Below are positions 52,281 to 60,381 of a stretch of 64,000 nucleotides of DNA, piece by piece. Numbering within the stretch: position 1 is the first letter of the stretch; each line of letters starts with the position of its first letter. The position numbers and the translations under genes are program-made. Origin of the DNA: Acidimicrobiales bacterium (GTDB lineage Bacteria > Actinomycetota > Acidimicrobiia > Acidimicrobiales > Iamiaceae); NCBI GenBank assembly GCA_035547835.1, contig DASZTW010000008.1, positions 124,001-188,000 of the forward strand, read 5' to 3'. Below the pieces are notes generated by a model. It was not told the DNA's origin, ran no database searches, and saw nothing but the letters and a program-made list of their open reading frames with translations.

Positions 52281-53252
52281 TCACGCGGCTCCGGTGGCCC
52301 GGATCGAGTCACGGATGCGGTCGAGGGTGCGGGCCATCGAGATCGTGTCGGCGAGCGGCATCGTGGGGCTCTCGGTGAGCCCTGCCTCGAGGCTGCGGTG
52401 CACCTCATCGATCTCGAAGCGCAGCCCTTCGCCCTCGAAGCTCGCGTCGATGACGTCGACGTCGGTGCCGCGGCGAACGGTCAGCGACTGCGGGCAGTGC
52501 ATGAACGCCGGCAGGTCGATCGTCCCGTCGGTGCCGGCGATCCTGGCGGTGCACGCCATGTTCACGCGGATGGCCGCCTTGACCACGCTGAGGCGGTCGC
52601 CCGGGTGGCGGAGCACCGCGGCGACGTGCTCGTCGACACCGGTCGGTCCGATGACGCCGTCGGCCACGACGTGCTCGACGGGCCCGAGGACCAGGCTCGC
52701 CAAGTGGACGGGATAGATGCCGAGGTCGAGCAGCGCGCCGCCGGCCAGCGCCGGGTCGAACAAGCGGTGGCTCGGGTTGACGGGCACGCGGAACCCGAAG
52801 TCGGCCTCGACGAGTTGCGGCTCACCGATCCGACCGCTGCCGACCAGGTCGACGAGGATGCGGTAGCTCGGCAGGAAGCGGCTCCACAGGGCCTCCATGG
52901 CGAAGACGCCCTTGTCGCGGGCGGCGGCCGCCATACGGGTGGTGGCGGCAGCATCGGGCGCGAACGGCTTTTCGCACAGCACCGCTCTGCCGGCGGCGAG
53001 GAAACGAAGTGCGTCGCGCTCGTGGCGCGAGTGCGGGGTCGCGACGTAGACGGCATCGACGGTCGGGTCGGCGGCGAGCTCATCGTCGTCGGCGTAGCGG
53101 TGGGGGATCCCGAAGCGGTCGCCGAACGCGTTGGCCCGGTCGATCGAACGAGAGCTCACGGCGGCGATCCGACCGTCGGCGACCAGCTCGATCGCTTGCG
53201 CGAACCGGGTCGCGATGCCCCCGGGTCCGACCACACCCCACGAGACCGTCAC
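52281..53252 (-). CDS. Gfo/Idh/MocA-family oxidoreductase
   Basis: 323 residues. The N-terminal Rossmann motif is WGVVGPGGIATRFAQAI, the EKP motif is CEKPFAPD near residue 95, and the second domain carries GGALLDLGIYPVHLA with the conserved His. These enzymes oxidise or reduce sugars, inositols or dihydrodiols with NAD(P). Monocistronic; no operator seen. Confidence 0.92.
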   Translation of the reverse strand: MTVSWGVVGPGGIATRFAQAIELVADGRIAAVSSRSIDRANAFGDRFGIPHRYADDDELAADPTVDAVYVATPHSRHERDALRFLAAGRAVLCEKPFAPDAAATTRMAAAARDKGVFAMEALWSRFLPSYRILVDLVGSGRIGEPQLVEADFGFRVPVNPSHRLFDPALAGGALLDLGIYPVHLASLVLGPVEHVVADGVIGPTGVDEHVAAVLRHPGDRLSVVKAAIRVNMACTARIAGTDGTIDLPAFMHCPQSLTVRRGTDVDVIDASFEGEGLRFEIDEVHRSLEAGLTESPTMPLADTISMARTLDRIRDSIRATGAA

Positions 53253-53622
53253 CGCCGTCGACCTTTGTCACGCACTGCAGACTCCTCGATTCGACCCGAA
53301 CCGTAGACCCACTACCGACGGTCGCAGGGGCCTCGTCGACGCGCCCGCGGGCGCGGAATAGGGGGAGCCGCACGCTCGGTCCGTCAGCATCCGGCGTGCG
53401 GAGCTGGCGATCGCCAGGAGCTCCGACCAGGCGCTCCTCGCCCGCCTCGTCGTGCCCCGGCTGAACGCTTCGCGCCGAGGGTCGTCCGAGCCGTAGTGGT
53501 GTGTCGGGTGGGTGAGGAGGTGGTCACGGCGAGTCATTCGGTGCCGAGGGCCGCCAGGACCGCCCCGCCATTTGCCAGACGCAAAAACTAGGGTCGACCT
53601 CAACCCTCAGATTGGAGCGGCG
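53253..53622. other. 370-bp intergenic region before the catalase gene
   Basis: No convincing gene. Near its right end AGGGT-N8-ACCCT (53590-53607) is a short inverted repeat 15 bases before the catalase start, and may overlap its promoter. Nothing else recognised. Confidence 0.5.
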
Positions 53623-55089
53623 ATGACGAACGCAGCGGATGGTCAAGATCGGTTGACGACGGCGGTCGGAGCGCCGGTTCCTGACAACCAGAACGTGCTG
53701 ACAGCGGGGCCACGCGGCCCGCAGCTCCTGCAGGACGTGTGGTTCCTCGAGAAGCTCGCCCACTTCGACCGTGAGGTCATCCCTGAGCGGCGCATGCACG
53801 CGAAGGGCTCGGGCGCGTACGGCACGTTCACGGTCACCAACGACATCACCCGCTACACCAAGGCGGACCTGTTCGCCGAGGTCGGCCGCAAGACCGAGCT
53901 GTTCGCTCGCTTCTCCACCGTTGCCGGCGAGCGCGGCGCAGCCGACGCCGAGCGCGACATCCGGGGCTTCGCCGTGAAGTTCTACACGCAGCAGGGCAAC
54001 TGGGACCTGGTCGGCAACAACACGCCGGTGTTCTTCTTCCGCGACCCGTTGAAGTTCCCCGACCTCAACCACGCGGTCAAGCGCGACCCGCGCACGAACC
54101 TCCGCAGCGCGGCCAACAACTGGGACTTCTGGACGTCGCTGCCCGAGTCGTTCCATCAGGTCACCATCGTGATGAGCGACCGTGGGATCCCCGCCTCGTA
54201 CCGTCACATGCACGGTTTCGGCTCACACACGTTCAGCTTCATCAACGCGGCCGGCGAGCGGTTCTGGGTGAAGTTCCACCACCGGGTGCAACAAGGGGTC
54301 CGGAACCTCACCGATGAGGAAGCCGGCGCGATCGTGGCCGGCGATCGCGAGAGCCACCAGCGCGATCTGTTCGAGGCGATCGAGCGCGGCGACCACCCGA
54401 AGTGGACGTTGTGCGTGCAGGTGATGCCCGAGGCGGATGCCGCCACCGTGCCGTACCACCCGTTCGACCTGACCAAGGTGTGGCCCAAGGGCGACTACCC
54501 GCTGATCGAGGTGGGCGAGTGGGAGCTCAACCGCAACCCCGACAACTACTTCGCCGAGGTCGAACAAGCCGCGTTCAACCCGGCCAACGTGGTGCCCGGG
54601 ATCAGCTTCTCGCCCGACAAGATGTTGCAGGGCCGCCTGTTCTCCTACGGCGACGCGCAGCGCTACCGACTCGGCGTCAACCACTTCCAGATCCCGGTGA
54701 ACGCGCCCCGCTGTCCGGTTCAGAACTACCACCGTGACGGCGCCATGCGCGTCGACGGCAACCACGGCGGCACGCTCCACTACGAGCCCAACAGCTACGG
54801 CCGCTGGCAGGAGCAGCCCGACTTCCGCGATCCCCCGCAAGCGGTCGGTTCGGTGGCGGATCACTGGAACTACCGCGACGACGACGATGACTACTTCTCG
54901 CAGCCCCGGGCGCTGTTCAACTTGATGACCCCGGCGCAACAGCAGGTGCTGTTCGAGAACACGGCGCGGGCGATCGCCGGCGTGCCCGACCACATCGTGC
55001 AACGGCACATCGACCACTGCACCGCGTGCGACCCGGCATACGGCCAGGGGGTTGCCGCCGCGATCGCCGGGTTGAGCAATCCTCGGTGA
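53623..55089 (+). CDS. katA: Heme catalase, clade 3 monofunctional type
   Basis: A 488-residue small-subunit catalase that splits hydrogen peroxide. The distal His is in [14 protein letters not shown] (about residue 55), the heme-binding [15 protein letters not shown] follows, and the proximal Tyr is in [14 protein letters not shown]. The NADPH-site region and [18 protein letters not shown] end match the family. The ATG at 53623 is set by homology. Its stop overlaps the GTG of a truncated DOPA-dioxygenase gene, so the two were once an operon. Confidence 0.95.
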   Translation: MTNAADGQDRLTTAVGAPVPDNQNVLTAGPRGPQLLQDVWFLEKLAHFDREVIPERRMHAKGSGAYGTFTVTNDITRYTKADLFAEVGRKTELFARFSTVAGERGAADAERDIRGFAVKFYTQQGNWDLVGNNTPVFFFRDPLKFPDLNHAVKRDPRTNLRSAANNWDFWTSLPESFHQVTIVMSDRGIPASYRHMHGFGSHTFSFINAAGERFWVKFHHRVQQGVRNLTDEEAGAIVAGDRESHQRDLFEAIERGDHPKWTLCVQVMPEADAATVPYHPFDLTKVWPKGDYPLIEVGEWELNRNPDNYFAEVEQAAFNPANVVPGISFSPDKMLQGRLFSYGDAQRYRLGVNHFQIPVNAPRCPVQNYHRDGAMRVDGNHGGTLHYEPNSYGRWQEQPDFRDPPQAVGSVADHWNYRDDDDDYFSQPRALFNLMTPAQQQVLFENTARAIAGVPDHIVQRHIDHCTACDPAYGQGVAAAIAGLSNPR

Positions 55090-55160
55090 GCGACCAGGGC
55101 ACGATGCCGGCGCTGTTCATCGGGCACGGCAGCCCGATGAACACGCTGGCTGACAACCGT
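55086..55160 (+). pseudogene. Truncated 4,5-DOPA dioxygenase-like gene, N-terminal 25 codons only
   Basis: Starting at a GTG that overlaps the catalase TGA, the frame reads [20 protein letters not shown] then LADNR, closely matching the start of the intact protein at 23161 ([19 protein letters not shown]). After about codon 25 the similarity stops abruptly and the frame continues into unrelated Arg-rich sequence. The rest of the gene is gone from this site. The break marks the left edge of the accessory zone. Confidence 0.8.
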
Positions 55161-55341
55161 CATCGACGGCGACCTCGAGGAGGAGACCCCACCCGCCCTC
55201 ACCGAAGCCATGTAGAACATCAACCGAGGCTGACACGGCGACCGTCAGCTACACCACGACCCGGGACTTGGCCCTCGATGCAAGGTGACTTGGCGCTCAG
55301 CGTGTGGCTGATGCCGGTCGCGTGGCCGCCAGTCCCGTGTT

Positions 55342-55420
55342 GTCTCGCCGTGTCCGGGAGCGTCGATGATGCACGACCGGATGCACAGAGGCGGCGGTGG
55401 CGAGCAGGGGGGATGGTGTA
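55342..55420 (+). repeat. Islet arm repeat, copy C
   Basis: It starts GTCTCGCCGTGTCCGGGAG and contains GATGCAC-GACCG-GATGCAC. It aligns with 57527-57600 over about 75 bases and more weakly with 56536-56605. Paired GATGCAC direct repeats recall integrase arm sites. Confidence 0.6.
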
Positions 55421-55448
55421 CCTCTGATGGCGATGCCGACTGGTGGTG

Positions 55449-55718
55449 TCAGGTCGGTCGACTGGTGAGATGGACTTGCCAGTCGGCGATGAACGAGCGC
55501 AGGGAGCTGGGGTTGGCACCAAGCCCCAGGAGCTCGTCATCGACGAACCGATCGAGTGTGCCAAGCATCTGAACGAGGACGTCGGTGTCGAAGCAGGGGT
55601 CGATGGCGGCGGCTGTGTCGAGGAGACCGTCGAGGTCGAAGCGGTTGCTCGACTCGGGCAGCTCGAAGAAGAGACGGAGCAGCTCACGCTGCGGTTCGGT
55701 GAGCACCGACTCAGCCAC
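55449..55718 (-). CDS. Small unknown protein downstream of XRE-type gene
   Basis: 89 residues, acidic and helical (VAESVLTEPQRELLRLFFEL, then SSNRFDLDGLLDTAAAIDPC). The GTG at 55718 overlaps the end of the HTH gene by 8 bases. No family recognised. The tight coupling with an XRE-type gene suggests a toxin-antitoxin-like or regulator-partner pair, without direct evidence of toxicity. Confidence 0.55.
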   Translation of the reverse strand: MAESVLTEPQRELLRLFFELPESSNRFDLDGLLDTAAAIDPCFDTDVLVQMLGTLDRFVDDELLGLGANPSSLRSFIADWQVHLTSRPT

Positions 55719-56232
55719 CGGGCTCTCGCGCCGCGTCGATGAGCGGTTGCCAGGCGGCGCGCAGCCGCCTGGGCAGTACCAGCTCGGTCCACAGGTCCAC
55801 GAGCAGAGCACCGTCGACGATCATCTCGATGTCGCCTGGCCGACCCTCTCGCAGCACCGTCTCATACACAGACGCGCGTTGCCGACGGTCGCTCAAGTCG
55901 ACGTCGCGATTGCGGCGGGACCATTCCAGATGCAACGGCAGCGACACGATCCGCACCGCATCGTTGACCGGGAGGTCGGGCAGGTGATCGGGAACCGCTG
56001 CTGTGCGGCCGCGCCCTACCTCGACCGATCGCCATTCGACAGTCCGGACGATCTCAAGTCGGCAGCCTGCAGCGGCCACGATGCGTTCGACCGTGTCGAG
56101 CGTCGGCGACACCCGCCCGTGCTCGTACGCAGACAACGTCGGCCTCGATGTCCCCGCGCGCGCTGCCAGATCCGTCATGGACAGACCAGCGGCCACACGC
56201 GCGAGAGAGAGCAACGACGACACAATCAACAT
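55711..56232 (-). CDS. XRE-family HTH protein with unknown C-terminal domain
   Basis: 173 residues. The HTH at about 10-60 reads LARVAAGLSMTDLAARAG then TSRPTLSAYEHGRVSPTLDT. The C-terminal half (LPLHLEWSRRNRDVDLSDRR, DIEMIVDGALLVDLWTELVL) is shared by other actinobacterial HTH proteins as I recall them, often beside small or toxin-like genes. A 22-bp palindrome covers the ATG at 56232, consistent with tight autorepression. Confidence 0.8.
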   Translation of the reverse strand: MLIVSSLLSLARVAAGLSMTDLAARAGTSRPTLSAYEHGRVSPTLDTVERIVAAAGCRLEIVRTVEWRSVEVGRGRTAAVPDHLPDLPVNDAVRIVSLPLHLEWSRRNRDVDLSDRRQRASVYETVLREGRPGDIEMIVDGALLVDLWTELVLPRRLRAAWQPLIDAAREPGG

Positions 56233-56252
56233 CGTATCTGATCCGATACGAT
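56231..56252. promoter_or_regulatory. 22-bp palindromic operator over the XRE gene start
   Basis: ATCGTATC-TGATCC-GATACGAT, a perfect 8-bp inverted repeat with a 6-base spacer that covers the first bases of the XRE start codon. Binding there would block transcription or initiation, as is common for XRE antitoxin-type repressors. Confidence 0.7.
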
Positions 56253-56397
56253 CTGAAAGGGAAGCGACGATCGAGGCCGGGGACTGGGTCTGGGCACCGG
56301 GCTCGTTCTGGCCGCGAAACGCGACGCCCGGCGTCGTGTGACGCGACCAGATCGGTGACGGGGGCTTACGCCACCGGCCCCGCCTCCCGGTTGTTCA

Positions 56398-56440
56398 GCG
56401 CGCTCGGAGGGACTCGAACCCCCAACCTTCTGATCCGTAG
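56398..56440 (-). repeat. att copy 1: 43-bp 3' half of tRNA-Arg
   Basis: Identical to 61216-61258, i.e. from the anticodon loop to the 3' end of the tRNA-Arg gene. The 5' half is absent, so it is not a tRNA gene. It shares GGAC-AT-CC-like flanking bases with copy 2 but not with the intact gene. Interpreted as an attachment-site duplicate left by integration. Confidence 0.85.
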
Positions 56441-56535
56441 GACGATTCCAGTGTCCCGGCTGGTGTCGTGGCGTCGCGCCCCGGGTCAGTGGCCCGGTGG
56501 GCGGCAGTCGGATCGCGCCGTAGGCGTGGCGGACC

Positions 56536-56605
56536 GTCTCGTCGCGTCGCGCCGCGTCCCGTTGCGTCGTTGATGCACGGATGGATGCACGGACGCTCGG
56601 CGCGT
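56536..56605 (+). repeat. Islet arm repeat, copy B
   Basis: Starts GTCTCGTCGCGTCGCG and contains GATGCACGGATGGATGCAC. The first GATGCAC begins 132 bases after the end of att copy 1, nearly the same distance as in islet A (131). Confidence 0.6.
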
Positions 56606-56700
56606 CGTGGTCTTCCGCCGTGGAACCGGACCCTGCGCTGCGTGGACCTCGGCGTCCAGCATGGGCGCTGCCTGTCGCCCGGTTGGTGCATGATGGACGT

Positions 56701-57009
56701 ATGGAGGTCCGACCCGGGATCGAGGTGGACGAGGGAGCCCTTGCCGACTACTGCCGAGGTCATGGCATCCGCAGGTTGGGGCTGTTCGGCTCGGTCGGTC
56801 GCGAGGACTTTACGGACGACAGCGACATCGACGTCCTCGTAGAGTTCGAGCCGGAGCGTGTTCCGGGACTGTTGCGGATCGCGACGATGGAGCTCGAGCT
56901 CAGCGTATTGCTCGGTGGCCGTGAGGTTGAGTTGCGCACGTACGAGGACCTGAGCCGTTACTTCCGTGACGAAGTACGGGCATCGGCCCGCCTCCTCTAT
57001 GCCGCCTGA
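56701..57009 (+). CDS. mntA: MntA-type minimal nucleotidyltransferase antitoxin
   Basis: A 102-residue Pol-beta-fold nucleotidyltransferase. The signature is G30-S31 in LFGSVGRE followed by D42-I-D44 (DSDIDVLVEF), matching GSx10DxD. Such proteins neutralise HEPN toxins by adding AMP to them. The ATG at 56701 is kept as it starts just before the fold. Its end overlaps the HepT-type gene by 11 bases. Confidence 0.88.
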   Translation: MEVRPGIEVDEGALADYCRGHGIRRLGLFGSVGREDFTDDSDIDVLVEFEPERVPGLLRIATMELELSVLLGGREVELRTYEDLSRYFRDEVRASARLLYAA

Positions 57010-57328
57010 CGACGCCGTCCGGTTGCAGCACCTCGTGGACGCGGCCACCAAAGCCGTCAGCTTTTGCCGCGACCGATCTCGGGCGGATCTCGACAGCGAT
57101 GAGCTGCTGCGCCGGGCGTTGACCAAGCTCGTCGAGATCGTCGGCGAGGCCGCCAAGCAGGTGACGCCAGCGACGAGGCGCGAGCTTCCCGGCGTGCCGT
57201 GGGCATCCGCGGCGCGGATGAGAGACCGGCTGGTGCACCACTACTTCGACATCAACCTTGACGTGCTCTGGTCAACGGTGACGGAGGACTTGCCGGCACT
57301 GATCGCTGCGTTGCCGACCAGCTCCTGA
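56999..57328 (+). CDS. hepT: HepT-type HEPN ribonuclease toxin
   Basis: A 109-residue HEPN/DUF86 protein, nearly all helical. The RNase motif is R75-x4-H80 in MRDRLVHHYFDI, and the nearby Y82 is the kind of Tyr that MntA-type partners AMPylate. The pair order, antitoxin then toxin with an 11-base overlap, is usual for this module. It may help keep the islet in the genome. Confidence 0.88.
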   Translation: MPPDDAVRLQHLVDAATKAVSFCRDRSRADLDSDELLRRALTKLVEIVGEAAKQVTPATRRELPGVPWASAARMRDRLVHHYFDINLDVLWSTVTEDLPALIAALPTSS

Positions 57329-57379
57329 CGCCACTCGTCGGACCTGGCGCGAGCCGGACCCTGTTGCGGATCTTGCTTT

Positions 57380-57422
57380 GCGCGCTCGGAGGGACTCGAA
57401 CCCCCAACCTTCTGATCCGTAG
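57380..57422 (-). repeat. att copy 2: 43-bp 3' half of tRNA-Arg
   Basis: Identical over 43 bases to 61216-61258 and 56398-56440. Beyond the core, its right flank (GGACAATCCCA) resembles that of copy 1 (GGACGATTCCA), as expected if both flanks derive from the same kind of element end. Confidence 0.85.
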
Positions 57423-57526
57423 GACAATCCCAACCTCCTTGCGCGTGCCGTTGCGTCGCGCTGTGCCCTAGTGATCCGCCGCACGCCGTGTGTCTAACGA
57501 TGGGGTGTGGCAGCGCATCCCCCTCC

Positions 57527-57600
57527 GTCTCGCCGTGTCGCCGGGAGGCGATGATGCACGGACGGATGCATGTTGCCCGCGGCGAGTATGGGTGATGGTA
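57527..57600 (+). repeat. Islet arm repeat, copy A
   Basis: Starts GTCTCGCCGTGTCGCCGGGAG and contains GATGCAC-GGACG-GATGCAT. It aligns with 55342-55420 with a few indels. The first GATGCAC begins 131 bases after att copy 2. Confidence 0.6.
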
Positions 57601-57660
57601 TTCGAGTCGAAGTCCACGGTGTCCCCGCGGTGTGAGCGTGGCTGCAATCGCGCCAGTGCA

Positions 57661-58245
57661 CTACCCGTCCGGCTCGGGCGCTTGCAGCTCGTGGGGCGGG
57701 TAAAGACCTTGCTTCGCGAAGTACTCCAGCGGTGGCTCCGCCAGTTCCCGAAGGTCCCCCAAGGCACGGCGGATCCAGTGGGTCCCGGCGCCATCGGTGA
57801 ACGCAGCATCGACGCCTCCTCGGCCAGCCATGATGCCGGTCCACCCCTCGCCCGGAATCCAGGTTCGCCACGAACCAGGCGGGAGGAGGCTTACGGTCGT
57901 CAAGGGCATTGGCTCGTCGGGCCATTGTGCTCGACGAGCCTCGATCATCGACTCCGCATCGTGTGGTGCTGCACCCTGTATGAAGACAATGCATACCAGC
58001 AAGGTGTACACGGGTTCGTGGGATCCGTTGAGGAGGTGGATAGGTGTTCGCCAGGCTCCGCTCGCTGTCTTCTCGGCTGGGCCTAACCAGGTGGAAACGA
58101 GCTGCGCTTGGGCTCTGCGGTGCGCTGCTCGGTCCGATGCCTCGCGCGCTAGGCGCCGTCGGCGTTCGTAGCTGATTTGGCCGAGCGCTGCGAAGAGGGC
58201 TCCGACCGTTCCTACGGAACCGACCCACACGGAGATATCACTCAT
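57661..58245 (-). CDS. Unknown protein with one N-terminal membrane helix
   Basis: 194 residues. A single hydrophobic helix (about 6-25, VWVGSVGTVGALFAALGQI) is followed by a basic stretch (YERRRRLAREASDRAAHRR) and a soluble domain with Trp-rich HWIRRALGDL and SWRTWIPGEGW. This fits an inner-membrane anchor with a cytoplasmic domain. No family recognised. The ATG at 58245 is preferred over a start 22 codons upstream because the membrane helix then lies at the N-terminus. Confidence 0.6.
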   Translation of the reverse strand: MSDISVWVGSVGTVGALFAALGQISYERRRRLAREASDRAAHRRAQAQLVSTWLGPAEKTASGAWRTPIHLLNGSHEPVYTLLVCIVFIQGAAPHDAESMIEARRAQWPDEPMPLTTVSLLPPGSWRTWIPGEGWTGIMAGRGGVDAAFTDGAGTHWIRRALGDLRELAEPPLEYFAKQGLYPPHELQAPEPDG

Positions 58246-58433
58246 GACAGCAGCCGACCACGCCGTGCTGATGCGGCGCAATGCACAGGCGGATGCAGCA
58301 ACCTGGCGCAAGCATCCACACGCGATGATGATTCTGTTCTTGCTGGAGTGACACGATCAGTCGCGGCAGCGTGGGAGAGCGAACGCTGGCGGTGGACTGG
58401 GCTCAAACAGCGGTCGCTAGGAGGCCATGCCAT

Positions 58434-58742
58434 ATGAGCTTGCGCCGGATCGAGCTGGATGAGTTGGTGGTGACCTTCGGAGTCAGCGCTCGAACAGGCG
58501 AGATGGACGCCGACACAGTACGCCTCGACGGTGTTCCCGGGTTGCGGCCGCGGGACTTGCGGGAGAGCGAAGGCGACCTCGGCGTCGCCGCCTCGGTAAG
58601 GCTGGGCGGAATCGGCGTTGGCACGTCCGGCCCAGGTATGGATCTGGTTCTTGCCTACGCAAGTATTCCGGGGGACCTCCTCGCTCTGGCACAGATAGGT
58701 AGAGGTCTGCTGAAGGTTATCCAGCGGGTGCGGAAGCGGTGA
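58434..58742 (+). CDS. Unknown small protein
   Basis: 102 residues with no recognised family. The first half (MSLRRIELDELVVTFGVSAR) looks beta-rich and the end is basic (LLKVIQRVRKR). AGGAGG lies upstream of the ATG at 58434. It is the first of two closely spaced plus-strand frames in islet A (15-base gap to the next). Confidence 0.5.
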   Translation: MSLRRIELDELVVTFGVSARTGEMDADTVRLDGVPGLRPRDLRESEGDLGVAASVRLGGIGVGTSGPGMDLVLAYASIPGDLLALAQIGRGLLKVIQRVRKR

Positions 58743-58757
58743 GAGAGACTGGTCATC

Positions 58758-59276
58758 GTGTCACATGGCCCGACTCTCGGCGCACTCGCTGCGGCATCGA
58801 TGCCGGCAGGTGCTGTCGGTCCTATGACCGGCATGGAGTACGCCGGCTGCCGGAACCTCAACGGCAGCGAGCCGCCGAATTGGGTCGGCACTGATGATCG
58901 ACACGTCTGGGTTGTGTTGCTCGAGCACCCGATGAACGGGACGATGGGCCTGGTCTTCATGGCGCCAAGCGGCATCGTGCTCGGCTGGACGGTTGTGCCG
59001 CAATCTCGTGTTCTTCAACGGCAACGATCACGTGTCGCGATCCTCAGGGCAGATCGCAGAATGGCACGCCGGTTAGTAGTCGATATCCGGATCGACGCGC
59101 CGCAATGGCTCGTCAGGGGACGCCATGACGCCAGCGCCCCATATCTCGTCGAACGAGTCAGGGGCGCAACCGGACGTGCGGAACGGACCACCATCGACGT
59201 CATACACCGTCACCTCCCTCGAGCGGCCACGATGCTCCACGCGGAGGTAGAGGACCCAGTCGACCGCCGTCTGTGA
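58758..59276 (+). CDS. Putative unknown protein, end uncertain
   Basis: A 172-codon frame from a GTG. The central segment (NWVGTDDRHVWVVLLEHPMN, GTMGLVFMAPSGIVLGWTVV) looks protein-like. The last 200 bases run antisense to the end of the gene at 59073-59828 and become Arg-rich, so the true end may be earlier or a frameshift may be present. No family recognised. Confidence 0.4.
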   Translation: MSHGPTLGALAAASMPAGAVGPMTGMEYAGCRNLNGSEPPNWVGTDDRHVWVVLLEHPMNGTMGLVFMAPSGIVLGWTVVPQSRVLQRQRSRVAILRADRRMARRLVVDIRIDAPQWLVRGRHDASAPYLVERVRGATGRAERTTIDVIHRHLPRAATMLHAEVEDPVDRRL

Positions 59277-59828
59277 CACGTCGGCTTTGATAAGGAAGTC
59301 CTCGGTCTCTCCGGGCTGGAGTGAGAAGTGCTGTCGATAGAACAGCGGCAAGTCGCCGATGCGGCTGATCGCTCCGTCCTGCCTACCTTCCCACGCCTCC
59401 GGCTCGTCGTCATCGAGGTCGAACAACAGCCATGTGGCTACATGGGCGCCCGCGTCCGGCGACGTGACGAGCGTCTTTGTGATTGGGGGCTGTCGCTGGA
59501 GAATGGCCACCCAAGCATCGCGGATCAGAACTGGCTCGTTCGCGATCGACCGAACCAGGAGCCGCTTCTTCGTGGTCAGGTAGTCAACTGACCCTCGACC
59601 GCGCAAAGACTCGTAGAGCGGCCCGGGGCCGAGATGTTCCGCCGCGCAGCGCAAGTCTTCGTCGTCGATCGGTCGGTTGAGCGCCTGGCTCCAAACGAGC
59701 TGCGCCTTGCCGATAGGCTCGACCTGAGTCTTAACAACCACAACTCGCGAACGGCGCCGAACCGCCCGCACGCCGGCAAGAATCGCTGCCGCCACGATCG
59801 CCGCGACCACCGCTAGCAGAACTGTCAT
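59073..59828 (-). CDS. Unknown membrane-anchored protein
   Basis: 251 residues. A strong N-terminal membrane helix (about 2-21, VLLAVVAAIVAAAILAGVRA) is followed by Arg residues and a soluble, beta-rich domain. The PGETEDFLIKADVSQTAVDW and VLYLRVEHRGRSREVTVYD segments suggest an Ig-like or C2-like fold. The ATG at 59828 is chosen so that the helix is N-terminal. Similar in plan to the proteins at 57661 and 60382, though without obvious sequence identity. Confidence 0.6.
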   Translation of the reverse strand: MTVLLAVVAAIVAAAILAGVRAVRRRSRVVVVKTQVEPIGKAQLVWSQALNRPIDDEDLRCAAEHLGPGPLYESLRGRGSVDYLTTKKRLLVRSIANEPVLIRDAWVAILQRQPPITKTLVTSPDAGAHVATWLLFDLDDDEPEAWEGRQDGAISRIGDLPLFYRQHFSLQPGETEDFLIKADVSQTAVDWVLYLRVEHRGRSREVTVYDVDGGPFRTSGCAPDSFDEIWGAGVMASPDEPLRRVDPDIDY

Positions 59829-60381
59829 AGGTTCCCTCCCGCGTGGCATGTCGCGTGCCCCCCTGGGACATCGGCGGCAGCATCCTGCTTGGAAGGCTCA
59901 ATGTTGTCACTGCTCGATGCTGCAAGTGAGCACAGGCTTGTCCGTGGCGCTCCGGAGCGAGCCCCGATTTGATCGAGTGGCCACCACAGTGGTTCGAGGC
60001 GTTTGCGTTGTCGAAACACTCCGAAAGCAGGGTTCGCCGTGACGAATGCCGGACGTTGTCTCAGCGAGGTGGCTGGCATCGGTCTCACCGCCGCTCGGCC
60101 CGAGAGGCGTGAGCGTCAAGTCACCCAAAGCATGCCAGCCGGGTTTGCCTTCCCCGACGAAGGAGCACTCGGACTGCCTGGTGTCCCGCTCCGTTGGCTC
60201 GATGATCGCCGTATGCTTCGTCCGGGTTCTGGTGACGTACCGATGCGACCGAGGCGATCACCAAGGCTCTGATGAAAACGCACGGCTTCACGGCCTGAGG
60301 ACGGAGTGAGCGGATGAGCGCTAGCGATTGGCGGTTCGGCGGCGCTGGCGTGGCAGGAACTGATCCCGTACAAGTCCGGCG
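59829..60381. other. 553-bp region without a convincing gene
   Basis: It separates divergent membrane-protein genes. Short frames exist on both strands but none looks like protein or has a good start. It probably contains the promoters of both flanking genes; nothing else recognised. Confidence 0.4.

Larger units (their letters stand above)
55160..56397. mobile_element. Islet C, decayed tRNA-Arg-associated element
   Basis: From the broken dioxygenase gene to the leftmost 43-bp att copy (56398). It has an arm-type repeat at 55342-55420 like the other islets, and carries an XRE-type gene and a small downstream gene. The left att copy expected near 55195-55237 is absent, probably lost with the 3' part of the dioxygenase gene. 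Confidence 0.5.
56398..57379. mobile_element. Islet B: att-bounded toxin-antitoxin islet, about 0.98 kb
   Basis: Bounded by att copies 1 and 2. Contents: 132 bases of end sequence, the arm repeat, then an MntA-HepT-type gene pair. There is no integrase, so it would need an enzyme supplied in trans. Confidence 0.7.

Noticed and set aside
55160-55341. Possible transposase or other gene remnant behind the cut dioxygenase
   Set aside because: One short frame (IDGDLEEETPPALTEAM) looks protein-like but ends after a few codons and matches nothing I recognise.
56398-56440. Possible additional tRNA-Arg gene
   Set aside because: The 5' acceptor strand, D arm and half the anticodon stem are missing; it is only the 3' half, as expected for an att duplicate.
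57380-57422. Possible additional tRNA-Arg gene
   Set aside because: Same truncated 43-bp sequence without a 5' half.
55342-57600. CRISPR array from the repeated GATGCAC-containing stretches
   Set aside because: Only three imperfect copies with spacings of about 1 kb; no regular repeat-spacer pattern and no cas genes.
58280-58302. A fourth GATGCAC-like arm site
   Set aside because: The match (AATGCACAGGCGGATGCA) is partial, and it is not at the usual distance from an att copy.
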